DNA of 64,000 nucleotides from the NCBI RefSeq assembly GCF_012689525.1, contig NZ_CP051515.1:1550001-1614000 (forward strand), given 5' to 3'. The notes beneath the pieces are model-generated. The model did no database searches, was not told the origin of the DNA, and worked only from the letters and a program-made list of their open reading frames with translations. The stretch comes from Paraburkholderia aromaticivorans (GTDB taxonomy: Bacteria > Pseudomonadota > Gammaproteobacteria > Burkholderiales > Burkholderiaceae). Both the position numbers and the translations under genes were made by a program. Shown one piece after another: positions 44,249 through 53,179 of this stretch (position 1 is the first letter of the stretch; the number at the start of each line of letters is the position of its first letter).

Positions 44249-46579
44249 TCACACCCGCTGCCGGCTCAACACCCGCTGCAACTCGCCTGGATCGACCGGC
44301 TTCGTGAAGTGATGGTCGAAGCCCGCGGCGAGAGCCGTCTGCTTGTCCTGCTGCTGGCCCCAGCCGGTGACGGCGATCAGCACAATGCCGGCGTCCGAAT
44401 AATCCTGGCGAATCCGCCGCGCCACTTCATAGCCGTTCAGATGCGGTAAGCCAATGTCGAGAATCACCGCCTGCGGCGCGAATGCGCCGATCAGTTCGAG
44501 ACCGGCGATACCGTCGCCGGCCGTGCGCACTTCGTGGCCTTCGAGTTCGAGCACCATCGCGAGGCTGTCGGCGGCGTCCGCATTATCGTCGACGATTACG
44601 ACTCGCAGGCCGCCCGCGTGCGGCGCCTCGGCGGGAGCGCTATCGGACGGCAGCGACGCGGTTTTCGTTACCGGCAGCCGGATCACGAATTCGCTGCCTT
44701 TGCCGGGACCGTCGCTGAAGGCCGCGACCGTGCCGCCGTGCAGTTCCGCGAGGCCGCGCACCAGCGCGAGGCCGATGCCGAGTCCGCCCTGCGAACGGTC
44801 CAACGCAGGAGCCAGTTGCGAGAACATTTCGAACACGCTGTCCAGATGCTCGGCCGGAATGCCGATGCCGGAATCGCGCACGACGATCACCGCTTCATCG
44901 CCCTCGCGCTCCGCCGCGAGCGTGATTCTGCCGCCAGGCGGCGTGTACTTGGCGGCATTGTTGAGCAGGTTCAGGATCATCTGCGACAGGCGCGTGGGAT
45001 CGGCGACCAGATAGAGCGGCTCGCGTGGCAGCGTCACGCTCAGATGATGCGACGAGGCTTGCACGGTCGGCCGCGCCGCTTCCATTGCCGATTGCATCGC
45101 GCGCGCCAGTTCGAGACGTTGCTTGCGCAATTCGAGTTTGCCCTGGGTGATACGCGAGACTTCCAGCAGATCGTCGACCAGATGCGTCATGTGTTGTAGT
45201 TGCCGGTCGAACACGTCGCGCGACCAGCTCAATTGCGGATCGGCGAACTCTTTCAGGCGGAGAATCTCGAGCACGTTGCGCATCGGCGCGAGCGGATTGC
45301 GCAGTTCGTGCGCGAGCGTGGCGAGGAATTCGTCCTTCCGTCGATCGGCCTTCGAGAGTTCGAGATTCAGCCGCGTGAGTTGCTGTTCGGCGTGCCGTCG
45401 CCCGGTAATATCGCGATTGATGCTGACCGCGCCGTAGATATCGCCGCGCGCGTTGGCGAGCGGCTTAATGACGGTTTCGCACACGCCGCGCGAACCGTCG
45501 CGCCGCACGAACGGCAATTCGCCCCGCCACGTGCCTTCGGCAGCCAGTGCCGCGAGTGCTTCGCGGCGAATGTTCAGTGCCTCTTCCGGCGGCAGGAAGA
45601 GCGCGACCGGCTTGCCCAGAATCTCGCGCATGCGATAACCCAGCATGCGTTCGCCGCCCACGTTGAAGTCAGTGATGTTGCCGCGCAGATCGGTGATCAC
45701 GATCGCGTCGCTCAGGTGCTCGAAGATCGCCGCCTGGCGCAGCAGGACGGTCTGCGCTTCCTTGCGTTCGGTGATGTCGATGCCGAGGCCGTAGATAGTG
45801 AGCGGCTCGCCGTGGCGATCGTAAGTGGCGCGTCCGCGGCCTTCCATCCAGCACCAGTCGCCGCTCGCGTGCAGAAAGCGGAACTCGCCGACATAGTCGT
45901 CACCGGTTTCCACCGCGTGGTCCACGGCCTCGTTCAGCGCGATCAGATCGCCCGGATGAATCAGTTCGAAAAAACCGCCGGGCGTGTTGGCAAAGCGGCC
46001 TTCGGCGTAGCCCGCGAGCGCTTCGAGTTCGCGGCTCCACCAGAACTTGCCCGACTTCGGTTCATGCGACCACGCGCCCATGCGCGCGCCGCGCATGGCG
46101 AGGCTCAGCACGTCGCGGCTTTCCTGCAACTCGCGCTGCGCGAGCTGATGCGCGGCCACGGACGCCTCGGCATTGCGTCGCGCGAGCAGCAACTCCTGCT
46201 CGTACTTATGACGGTCCGCGACGATCAGCACCGCTACTTCGAGGTAAGTGACGTCGCCATGACGGCGGCGCACCGCGTTGAGCAGCATCGGCACCATGTG
46301 GCCGTCGCGATGCATCATGTTCAGCTTGACCTCGGCCACCGAACCCTGCATTTGCAGAAGCGGCGCCCAATGCGTCTGATAGAACACCTTGCCGCCGGCG
46401 CTCAGCAGATCCTGGATTTGCCTCGCCCCGGCGAGCTCCGCGGTCTCATAGCCGAGCCAGCCGCAGAAGGTCGCGTTCACGCGCAGGATGCGGCCGTTAG
46501 CATCGGTGATGAGCAGGCCGCAGGCGGCGTGCTCGAACAACGCGTCGGCTGAGGGTGGCGGGTGGTCCGTGCTTTGCAT
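44249..46579 (-). CDS. Three-PAS hybrid histidine kinase, output of an RsbQ-like sensor module, 776 aa
   Basis: Order: PAS1 about 10-125 (ACGLLITDANGRILRVN, QDLLSAGGKVFYQTHWAPL), PAS2 about 155-275 (GAWSHEPKSGKFWWS, FELIHPGD), PAS3 about 283-397, HisKA with His424 in TLAHELRNPL, HATPase about 530-640 (NLLNNAAKYTPPGG; GGLGIGLALVRGL) and a receiver about 655-770 (VIVDDN, AVILDIGLPHLNG). There are no membrane spans, so it is cytoplasmic. PAS1 is of the type found in RsbP-like proteins. The gene starts four bases after the RsbQ-like hydrolase, its likely partner. No response regulator with an output domain is adjacent. Confidence 0.9.
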   Translation of the reverse strand: MQSTDHPPPSADALFEHAACGLLITDANGRILRVNATFCGWLGYETAELAGARQIQDLLSAGGKVFYQTHWAPLLQMQGSVAEVKLNMMHRDGHMVPMLLNAVRRRHGDVTYLEVAVLIVADRHKYEQELLLARRNAEASVAAHQLAQRELQESRDVLSLAMRGARMGAWSHEPKSGKFWWSRELEALAGYAEGRFANTPGGFFELIHPGDLIALNEAVDHAVETGDDYVGEFRFLHASGDWCWMEGRGRATYDRHGEPLTIYGLGIDITERKEAQTVLLRQAAIFEHLSDAIVITDLRGNITDFNVGGERMLGYRMREILGKPVALFLPPEEALNIRREALAALAAEGTWRGELPFVRRDGSRGVCETVIKPLANARGDIYGAVSINRDITGRRHAEQQLTRLNLELSKADRRKDEFLATLAHELRNPLAPMRNVLEILRLKEFADPQLSWSRDVFDRQLQHMTHLVDDLLEVSRITQGKLELRKQRLELARAMQSAMEAARPTVQASSHHLSVTLPREPLYLVADPTRLSQMILNLLNNAAKYTPPGGRITLAAEREGDEAVIVVRDSGIGIPAEHLDSVFEMFSQLAPALDRSQGGLGIGLALVRGLAELHGGTVAAFSDGPGKGSEFVIRLPVTKTASLPSDSAPAEAPHAGGLRVVIVDDNADAADSLAMVLELEGHEVRTAGDGIAGLELIGAFAPQAVILDIGLPHLNGYEVARRIRQDYSDAGIVLIAVTGWGQQQDKQTALAAGFDHHFTKPVDPGELQRVLSRQRV

Positions 46580-46583
46580 CGTG

Positions 46584-47387
46584 CTACAGGCTCATCGGCT
46601 CGAGAAAGGCGTTCATCGCGGCCGCGCTCGCGCTCGGTGAACTCAGATGCGGACAATGGCCTACGTTCTCGATGAGATGCAGCGTGCTGCCAGGAATCAT
46701 GCGGTGCAGGTATTCGCCGACCACGCACGGGGCGATGATGTCGTCGCTACATTGCAGAATCAGCGTGGGCGTGGTGGTGCGCGACAGTATCGCGCGATGG
46801 TCGGAGAGAAACGTGACGCGCGCGAATTGACGCGCGATCTCGGGGTCGGTGCGGCAGAAACTGTTGGTCAGTTCGACGCCGAGTTCCGGCTGCTCCGGTG
46901 CGCCCATGATGGCCGGCGCCATCGTGCTCGACCAGCCGAGGTAGTTACTTTCGAGGGTGCGCAGGAGATCTTCGATGTCTTCGCGCGAGAAGCCGCCGAC
47001 GTAGTCGCCGTCGTTCACGTAGCAGGGCGACGGGCCGACCATGACAAGAGCGGAGAAGAGTTGCGGCGCCTTGAGACTCGCGATCAGGCCGATCATCGCG
47101 CTGACCGAGTGGCCGACGAACACCACCGGGCCGTCGGTCACTTCGCGGATAACCTCGATCAGGTCGCTGGCGTAGCCGTCCAGCGAGTCGTACTTGTCGA
47201 TGTCGTAGGCGCTCAGATCCGACGAGCCGCTGCCGACGTGATCGAACAGCACGGTCCGGTATTCGTCATGGAACGACGGTGCGAGGTAGCGCCACATGCT
47301 CTGATCGCAACCGAAGCCGTGCGCCAGCACCATGGTCCGTTTGCCGTTGCCGGAAATCTGTATGTTGTTGCGCTGGGTGATGCTCAT
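46584..47387 (-). CDS. RsbQ-like alpha/beta hydrolase, 267 aa
   Basis: The protein follows Bacillus RsbQ along its length: LAHGFGCDQSMWRYLAPSF, VLFDHVGSGSSDL and YDSLDGYASDL, VMVGPSPCYVNDGDYVGGF, LILQCSDDIIAP and GHCPHLSSP. The triad is Ser94 (GHSVS), Asp216 and His244. RsbQ works with the PAS phosphatase RsbP in energy stress and is related to plant strigolactone/karrikin receptors. Here the partner is a PAS hybrid kinase starting four bases downstream. The small molecule handled is unknown. GGACCCGACA before ATG 47387 gives a moderate ribosome site. Confidence 0.92.
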   Translation of the reverse strand: MSITQRNNIQISGNGKRTMVLAHGFGCDQSMWRYLAPSFHDEYRTVLFDHVGSGSSDLSAYDIDKYDSLDGYASDLIEVIREVTDGPVVFVGHSVSAMIGLIASLKAPQLFSALVMVGPSPCYVNDGDYVGGFSREDIEDLLRTLESNYLGWSSTMAPAIMGAPEQPELGVELTNSFCRTDPEIARQFARVTFLSDHRAILSRTTTPTLILQCSDDIIAPCVVGEYLHRMIPGSTLHLIENVGHCPHLSSPSASAAAMNAFLEPMSL

Positions 47388-47523
47388 TGTCGGGTCCTGA
47401 AGCCTGCCGGGTGAAAGCGGCGGTTACGCCAGGCGTGCGCCTCGGCCGGTATTCAGCAGAATGTTACCCCAGTCTTGCCGCCAGGCCATGTTGCCGAGCC
47501 GTAACGCGCATCGCGGCGAGCAC

Positions 47524-48426
47524 TCAACCGGTCTTGATGTCGGGCTGCGGCGCCTCAAGCGGCTCGAGCCCGAATCGTTCGTATTGCGAAATCACCTGAG
47601 CCCCGAGCAGCAGCAAGGTTGCGAGCCATTCCAGGCTGAACAGAATCACGATCGCCATGGTCAGCGACCCGTACACCACGCTGACCTGCGAGAGAGTAGC
47701 AAAGTACCAGACCAGCACGTGCCGCGTAATTTCCCACAACACGGCGGCGACCACGCCGCCGAACAGCGCGTGTTTGAGCGAAGGGCGACCGACCGGCATG
47801 ACCATATAGATCGAGGTCAGCACGAAGACCTCGCCCGCGAGGCCGAGCAGATACAACACGATGCGCGAGAGTCCCTGCAACGAAACATGCAGGCCGAACA
47901 GATCGATGCCTTCGGCGCCGATCGCTTCGAGTCCGCTCGACACGAAGGTGACGATCAGCAGGCCGACGCCGAGACACAGAATGTAGCAATACGGCAGCAT
48001 CGCCGAGAGCAGGAAGTGCCGCCGCCTGACCACCACGCGGTGGACGAAAATCAGCGACATCGCGTTCTCGAGCACGGTGAAGGCCAGCGAACTGAAGAAG
48101 ATCATCGTCAGCAGCAAGACCCAGCCGATCACCGCGCGATGCGAGAGAAAATTGGCCAACTCGCGCACCAGCGCATTCGATTGGCCCGGCACCAGCCATT
48201 GCAGCAGATGCGCGAGCGCCGCGAGCAACACATGCTGTGGCACGAAGCGCGACAGGGCGATCACGATCAGGATCATGAGCGGTACGATCGACAACAACGC
48301 GTAATACGCGACCGCGCCCGCGAGCAGCAAGCCCTGATTGGCGCGAAAGGCCTTCAAGGTTTGCAGCGCGAATGTGCCGGGATGTTTCACCACATATAAC
48401 GCGTGGTCATCGATGATGGATTGCAT
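47524..48426 (-). CDS. YihY/BrkB-family inner membrane protein, 300 aa
   Basis: Six membrane segments with the family core: NQGLLLAGAVAYYALLSIVPLMILIVIAL at the start and a late GGVVAAVLWEITRHVLVWYF and YGSLTMAIVILFSLEWLATLLLLGAQV. The family was once annotated ribonuclease BN but that is an error; function is unknown. AGGTCCC before the start gives a plausible ribosome site. It is divergent from the repair exonuclease/ligase pair. Confidence 0.9.
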   Translation of the reverse strand: MQSIIDDHALYVVKHPGTFALQTLKAFRANQGLLLAGAVAYYALLSIVPLMILIVIALSRFVPQHVLLAALAHLLQWLVPGQSNALVRELANFLSHRAVIGWVLLLTMIFFSSLAFTVLENAMSLIFVHRVVVRRRHFLLSAMLPYCYILCLGVGLLIVTFVSSGLEAIGAEGIDLFGLHVSLQGLSRIVLYLLGLAGEVFVLTSIYMVMPVGRPSLKHALFGGVVAAVLWEITRHVLVWYFATLSQVSVVYGSLTMAIVILFSLEWLATLLLLGAQVISQYERFGLEPLEAPQPDIKTG

Positions 48427-48626
48427 GGGACCTCACAGCGCGCGTGGCTGGCCTGCCGGAATGCTGGCTTTGCCGATGCGCTTGCCTTGTTGCTTATACA
48501 TACTGAAGCAAGAATGCAACCACGCTGACATCGCAGTTTTTCGCTTGCACGCTGATACGCCAACGCTTGCCAGGAATGCAGTTTGCTTGGCGGCTGTATC
48601 GAGATTGCATCGACATGCTTCAACAC

Positions 48627-48650
48627 GTATGACAACGCGAGTTGTCATAC
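48627..48650. promoter_or_regulatory. Perfect 10+10 inverted repeat, candidate operator
   Basis: GTATGACAAC (48627-48636), spacer GCGA, then GTTGTCATAC (48641-48650) form a perfect palindrome about 65 bases upstream of the exonuclease start. The size suits a TetR- or GntR-type dimer. No T-run follows, so it is not a terminator. Confidence 0.5.
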
Positions 48651-48714
48651 AGACATCTATCACTCGCAAGCGCGCCGTGCCATATCACACGCCCGCTTCC
48701 CATCGGAACCGCCA

Positions 48715-49896
48715 TTGACTATAGCCTCTCACGAAGTAGCCTCTGACGAAGCAGATCCCGCGGACCTCGTGGTGGCGCGGCCGGAGGGACTGTATTGTCC
48801 GCCTGGCGACTTCTATATCGATCCGTGGCGTCCCGTCGACCGTGCGGTGATCACGCACGCGCATTCCGACCACGCGCGCTTCGGGCATCGGCACTACCTC
48901 GCGTCGCGAGCGGGGGCGGGTGTGCTGCTATCGCGTTTGCCTGGCATATCACTGCAAACGCTGGCGTATGGCGAGCGCCTCGATCTCAACGGCACGACTG
49001 TGTCGCTGCATCCGGCGGGGCACGTGCTCGGCTCGGCGCAATTGCGCATCGAACATCGTGGGCGCGTGTGGGTCGCCTCGGGCGACTACAAGCTCGACCC
49101 CGACCCGACCTGCGATGCCTTCGAGCCGGTGCGCTGCGATACCTTCATTACCGAGTCGACCTTCGGCCTGCCGATCTATCGGTGGGACGCGCCGCAAGCC
49201 GTGTTCGATGGCGTCGATTCGTGGTGGCGTCATAACGCTGCCGAAGGACGCGCGTCCGTGTTGTTCTGCTATTCGTTCGGCAAGGCGCAGCGCGTGCTGG
49301 CGAGTGTCGATGCCGCCATTGGGCCGATCTTCTGTCACGGCGCCGTGGAGCCGCTCAATCGCGCGTATCGGGACGCCGGCGTGCCTTTGCCGCCGGTGCG
49401 GCTCGTGAGCGAGATACCGGTCAAGGACAAGGCGGCGTTCCGCCAGGCATTGATCGTGGCGCCGCCATCCGCGCAGGGCAGCGCATGGCTCAAGCGCTTC
49501 GGCGACTATAGCGATGCGTTCGCGTCGGGCTGGATGCGTCTGCGTGGCGCGCGCCGCAGGCGTGGCGTCGACCGTGGCTTCGTGCTGTCGGATCACGCCG
49601 ATTGGCCGAGCCTGCAAACCGCCATTCAGGCGACGGGCGCGGAACGCGTGATCGTCACGCATGGCTCGGTCGAGCCGATGGTGCGCTGGCTGCGTGAGCA
49701 AGGTCTTGAGGCCGGCGCGTTTGAAACGCAATATGGCGACGATACGGTCGAAGCCGAAGCCGATGCCGCGGGTGCGGATGAAACCGCCACGACGGGCAGC
49801 GTGCCGCTCGAGTTCGATCAGACGGCCGAGCCAGATGAGTCAGCTGATGATCAGGTTAACCCGGCCAACGCGGCCAACCCGTCGAGCCGTGCATGA
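48715..49896 (+). CDS. Ligase-associated DNA repair exonuclease (metallo-beta-lactamase/CPSF fold), about 393 aa
   Basis: The metal site THAHSDHARFGH (HxHxDH) at about residue 45 starts a metallo-beta-lactamase fold, and PAGHVLGSAQLRIEHRGR, SGDYKLDPDPTCDAFEPVRCDTFITESTFGLP and VLSDHADW are specific for the exonuclease next to bacterial ATP-dependent ligases. No ATG lies near the family start; TTG 48715 after GGAAC is my choice, GTG 48768 or 48771 are alternatives. The C-terminal 50 residues are acidic and disordered. It overlaps the ligase gene by ATGA. Confidence 0.85.
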   Translation: MTIASHEVASDEADPADLVVARPEGLYCPPGDFYIDPWRPVDRAVITHAHSDHARFGHRHYLASRAGAGVLLSRLPGISLQTLAYGERLDLNGTTVSLHPAGHVLGSAQLRIEHRGRVWVASGDYKLDPDPTCDAFEPVRCDTFITESTFGLPIYRWDAPQAVFDGVDSWWRHNAAEGRASVLFCYSFGKAQRVLASVDAAIGPIFCHGAVEPLNRAYRDAGVPLPPVRLVSEIPVKDKAAFRQALIVAPPSAQGSAWLKRFGDYSDAFASGWMRLRGARRRRGVDRGFVLSDHADWPSLQTAIQATGAERVIVTHGSVEPMVRWLREQGLEAGAFETQYGDDTVEAEADAAGADETATTGSVPLEFDQTAEPDESADDQVNPANAANPSSRA

Positions 49897-51569
49897 AACG
49901 CTTCGCCGCCCTCTACACCGCGCTCGACGCGACCACGTCGACGCACGACAAACTCGAAGCGCTCACCAGCTACTTCACCGTGGCCGAACCGGAAGATGCG
50001 GCGTGGGCATCGTATTTTCTTGCCGGCGGGAAACCGCGCCAATCCGTGCCGACGCGTCTACTGACCGAAATCGCCCGCGAGCGCGCGGGTTTGCCGGCGT
50101 GGTTGTTCGAGGAGTCTTATCACGCAGTGGGCGATCTGGCCGAAACCATCGCCCATATCCTGCCGCCCGCGCAACGCAGTTCGGAACTGGGTCTCACGCA
50201 ATGGATCGAGCAACGCGTGCTGACCTTGCGTGGTGCGGCGCCGGAAGAGTTGCGCACGCGTTTGATCGGTTACTGGGACGAGCTCGATTGGGGCGGCCGT
50301 TTTCTGCTGACCAAACTGATCGGCGGCGGGTTTCGGGTGGGCGTCGCGCGGCAACTGGTGGTGAGGGCGCTGGCGGAAGTGGCGGGCGTCGATCATAAGC
50401 GGATCGCGCAACGCATGGTCGGTTGGACCGACTCGCAACAGAAGCCCGATGCCGCGCGCTATCTGCGTTTGATCGCGCCCGAAGCGACAGGCGACGAGAC
50501 GCAGCCCGGCGAGCACCAGCAGGAGAGCGATCTCGGCCTGCCGTACCCGTTCTTTCTCGCGCATCCCTTGCAAGCCGATCCGGCGACGCTCGGCGATCCG
50601 TCGCACTGGCAGATCGAATGGAAGTGGGACGGCATTCGCGCGCAACTGGTCAAACGCGGTGGACGTGTCTGGTTGTGGTCACGCGGTGAGGATCTGATCA
50701 CGGATCGATTCCCCGAAGTGGCGGCGTTGGGCGAAGCTTTGCCGGACGGCTTCGTGATCGACGGAGAGATTCTCGCGTGGGAGCCGGGCGCCATGGCGCC
50801 ATTGCCGTTCGCGCGCCTGCAACCGCGGATCGCCCGCAAAACGCTGACTAAAAAAATCCTCGCCGATTCTCCGGCCACGCTGCTTGCCTACGATCTGCTC
50901 GAAGCGCACGGCAAGGACCTGCGCATGACGCCGCTCGTCGAACGGCGGGCGCAACTCGATGCGCTAGCTGTTTCAATCGAAGGCACACTCGCGCGCGACC
51001 TGCTAAGTGTGTCGCCTCTAGTACATGCAGCGGACTGGCAGGCGCTTGCTGCGTTACGCGACGAGAGCCGTTCGCGTGGTGTAGAAGGGCTCATGGTCAA
51101 GCAACGCGAATCAATGTACGGCGTGGGGCGCACCAAAGCTTCCGGCACATGGTGGAAATGGAAGATCGATCCGTATGCAGTCGATGCCGTGCTGCTTTAC
51201 GCACAACGCGGCCACGGCCGCCGCGCGAGTCTCTACACGGATTTCACCTTCGCGGTGTGGGACGAAGCGAATGGCGTACGCACGTTGGTGCCCTTCGCGA
51301 AGGCTTATTCCGGTCTAACCGACGAAGAAATGCGTCAGGTGGATGCGATCGTTCGCAAGACCACGATCGAAAAGTTCGGTCCTGTGCGCAGCGTGACGCC
51401 CACGCTGGTATTCGAAATCGGCTTCGAAGGCATTCAGGCGAGTCCGCGTCATAAGTCCGGCGTGGCGGTGCGTTTTCCGCGCATGTTGCGCTGGCGTACC
51501 GATAAACACATCGACGACGCCGATACGCTGGCGATGCTCAAGGGCTTCATCGACGATCGTGCGGGATAA
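49893..51569 (+). CDS. ATP-dependent DNA ligase (LigB/C type), 558 aa
   Basis: An N-terminal helical DNA-binding domain (1-215) is followed by the nucleotidyl-transferase domain with Lys244 as AMP acceptor in EWKWDGIRAQL, then GFVIDGEILAW, LLAYDLLE and a last motif KWKIDPYAVDAVLLYAQ, and an OB-fold to the end. Length is typical. It is translated with the exonuclease (ATGA at 49893-49896). In other bacteria this pair goes with a DEXH helicase and phosphoesterase PdeM; neither is here. Role in end repair is inferred from family. Confidence 0.93.
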   Translation: MKRFAALYTALDATTSTHDKLEALTSYFTVAEPEDAAWASYFLAGGKPRQSVPTRLLTEIARERAGLPAWLFEESYHAVGDLAETIAHILPPAQRSSELGLTQWIEQRVLTLRGAAPEELRTRLIGYWDELDWGGRFLLTKLIGGGFRVGVARQLVVRALAEVAGVDHKRIAQRMVGWTDSQQKPDAARYLRLIAPEATGDETQPGEHQQESDLGLPYPFFLAHPLQADPATLGDPSHWQIEWKWDGIRAQLVKRGGRVWLWSRGEDLITDRFPEVAALGEALPDGFVIDGEILAWEPGAMAPLPFARLQPRIARKTLTKKILADSPATLLAYDLLEAHGKDLRMTPLVERRAQLDALAVSIEGTLARDLLSVSPLVHAADWQALAALRDESRSRGVEGLMVKQRESMYGVGRTKASGTWWKWKIDPYAVDAVLLYAQRGHGRRASLYTDFTFAVWDEANGVRTLVPFAKAYSGLTDEEMRQVDAIVRKTTIEKFGPVRSVTPTLVFEIGFEGIQASPRHKSGVAVRFPRMLRWRTDKHIDDADTLAMLKGFIDDRAG

Positions 51570-51789
51570 CCCGCTGAGTACAAATCCCTAAAACGGTGCA
51601 GGGTTTTTAGCCAGCGGCATTTTATTGCCTGAGCTAAGGTGATGAGGTAAGGCGTACGCTGCGAACGCGACGCAACTAGAGGGCCATCGTCTGGCGAACG
51701 ATGAGTTTTGTCTGCGCGTCAGGAGCGAATCTTGCGCGCCTGTTCCGAAGTGCCCGCGAGTGGCACACGGGAAAAAAGCCAAGGAGAAG

Positions 51790-52251
51790 ATGGTGACGTT
51801 CGACGATCGAATGGACGATAACGAAGACGTCGTAGTGTGGCGGCCTATCCAATATGCGATGGCCTCGAATCGGCGCGTCCTGGTGGTGGACGATTACCGC
51901 GAAGCGGCAGAGGCATTGCAGATGTTGCTGGTTGCCGACGGCTTCGAGTGCCGCGCGCTGGAGGATCCATTTGCCGTCTGCGAGATGGCCCGCGAGTGGC
52001 AGCCGTTTGCGGTGGTGCTGGACATCAAGATGCCGGGCCTGGATGGCCTCGAACTGGCTCGGCGCCTGCGCGCCCACGCTTTGACTTCGCATATGTTGCT
52101 GGTGGCGTGCACCGCGTTTGCCTCGCGCGACGACCGCGCACGTGCCAAGGCCGCTGGTTTTGATGCGCATTGCGCGAAGCCGCTGACGCCCGAGCGTCTG
52201 TTGCGGGTGCTCGAATCGGCGGCGGCGCTGCATGCGGCCGGGCCGCCGTAA
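51790..52251 (+). CDS. Stand-alone response regulator (REC only), 153 aa
   Basis: AAGGAG (51781-51786) supports ATG 51790, with GTG 51793 and ATG 51811 possible. The receiver has acidic Asp34/Asp35 (LVVDDYREA), phosphorylation site Asp78 (VVLDIKMPGLDG), Thr108 and Lys130 (CAKPLTPE). No output domain exists, so it is a CheY/Spo0F-like relay or sink. Its receiver resembles those of hybrid kinases in this window. No cognate kinase is adjacent. GGAGCGAATCTTGC at 51722-51735 is a weak sigma-54-like site. Confidence 0.88.
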   Translation: MVTFDDRMDDNEDVVVWRPIQYAMASNRRVLVVDDYREAAEALQMLLVADGFECRALEDPFAVCEMAREWQPFAVVLDIKMPGLDGLELARRLRAHALTSHMLLVACTAFASRDDRARAKAAGFDAHCAKPLTPERLLRVLESAAALHAAGPP

Positions 52252-52507
52252 AGGCTGCGCGCGGTTTGAAAGAAATTCTCCATGTGGCGATTATGGAATT
52301 CGCGGCGGATTGAAGCGAACGCATAGTGTCGAAGGCGTGACTTCAATCATCGTGTTGCTGTATCGAGAGCTAAGCGGCACGCAAATTATTTAGGTTTATT
52401 GAATATATAACCGTGCCGAACAGGTTGACTGGTTACGGATGCCAGCGCCACAAACCGGTCTGCAAGGCCGATCCCTTGCAGCCGGTCAATCGAATCAGAA
52501 CCCTCGC
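52252..52507. other. Convergent intergenic region with AT-rich block
   Basis: Between two convergent genes. A markedly AT-rich stretch lies at about 52378-52412. I see no good terminator hairpin and no gene. Confidence 0.35.
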
Positions 52508-52912
52508 TCAATCCGGCGCGTACTTGAATTCAGGTAGCGCCTCGAGCGATTTCTTGGTGGCCTCAGGCAGCACCACACGGCGGTTATTGATCTGCAGATC
52601 GTTGAACGGCACGGCGACCAGGTGTTTGCCCATGCCGAGGAATCCGCCTACCGACAGGATCGCGTACGTGCTGCGGTCGCCGCTCGGCGAGACGATCAGA
52701 TCGTCCAACGTGCCGATTGTGTCCTTGCTCTTGTTATAAACATCGGCGCCACTCAACTTCGACGCGCGGTAGCCGCTTGCGAGTTGAACCACATCCGTAC
52801 GTTTTTCCGTAATGGCCTGAGGCGCGCCCTGAGCGTAAGCGTTGCCGTACGACGTCAGCGTGGCGAAGAGTAGGGCGGTGGCGGCCAGCGTCTTGATCTG
52901 TATTCGTTGCAT
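52508..52912 (-). CDS. Exported PRC-barrel protein, 134 aa
   Basis: A signal peptide (MQRIQIKTLAATALLFATLTSYGNAYAQ) precedes a PRC-barrel domain: YRASKLSGADVYNKSKDTIGTLDDLIVSPSGDRSTYAILSVGGFLGMGKHLVAVPFNDL. GGGAG nine bases before ATG 52912 decides the start. Such exported PRC proteins are common in rhizobia and Burkholderia; function unknown. A strict sigma-54 element lies at 52992-53005 on the same strand. Confidence 0.87.
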   Translation of the reverse strand: MQRIQIKTLAATALLFATLTSYGNAYAQGAPQAITEKRTDVVQLASGYRASKLSGADVYNKSKDTIGTLDDLIVSPSGDRSTYAILSVGGFLGMGKHLVAVPFNDLQINNRRVVLPEATKKSLEALPEFKYAPD

Positions 52913-52991
52913 GATGTTTTTCTCCCTGATGACATGTGCGGCGCTTCTTATGCCGCGCCGCTTCACTGAGTCAGCTTTCGCCATGCTTGCT

Positions 52992-53005
52992 GCAAGAGTT
53001 GTGCC
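52992..53005 (-). promoter_or_regulatory. Strict sigma-54 -24/-12 promoter element
   Basis: On the minus strand: CGGCACAACTCTTGCA, GG and GC ten bases apart. Predicted transcript start is about 68 bases before the PRC-barrel ATG. Confidence 0.7.
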
Positions 53006-53179
53006 GCGTCGCGCAAATACCCGCGTCAATCCTCTCAGGTCCGGAACTTGCTAAATCAGCGGGCTTGCTGTTCGACGTTCCGATGGTGCATTCCATGCGG
53101 CCGGAAACTCTCGCATCGACTTATCCACTGCCTACACTAAACACGCGCGCCCGCGCCTCTTGCTTCCACAGGAACCACT

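Noticed and set aside
45200..46552. 450-codon frame antisense to the PAS hybrid kinase
   Set aside because: Shadow of a high-GC gene; no recognisable motif.
46647..47414. 255-codon plus-strand frame across the RsbQ-like gene
   Set aside because: Antisense shadow with no ribosome site or motif.
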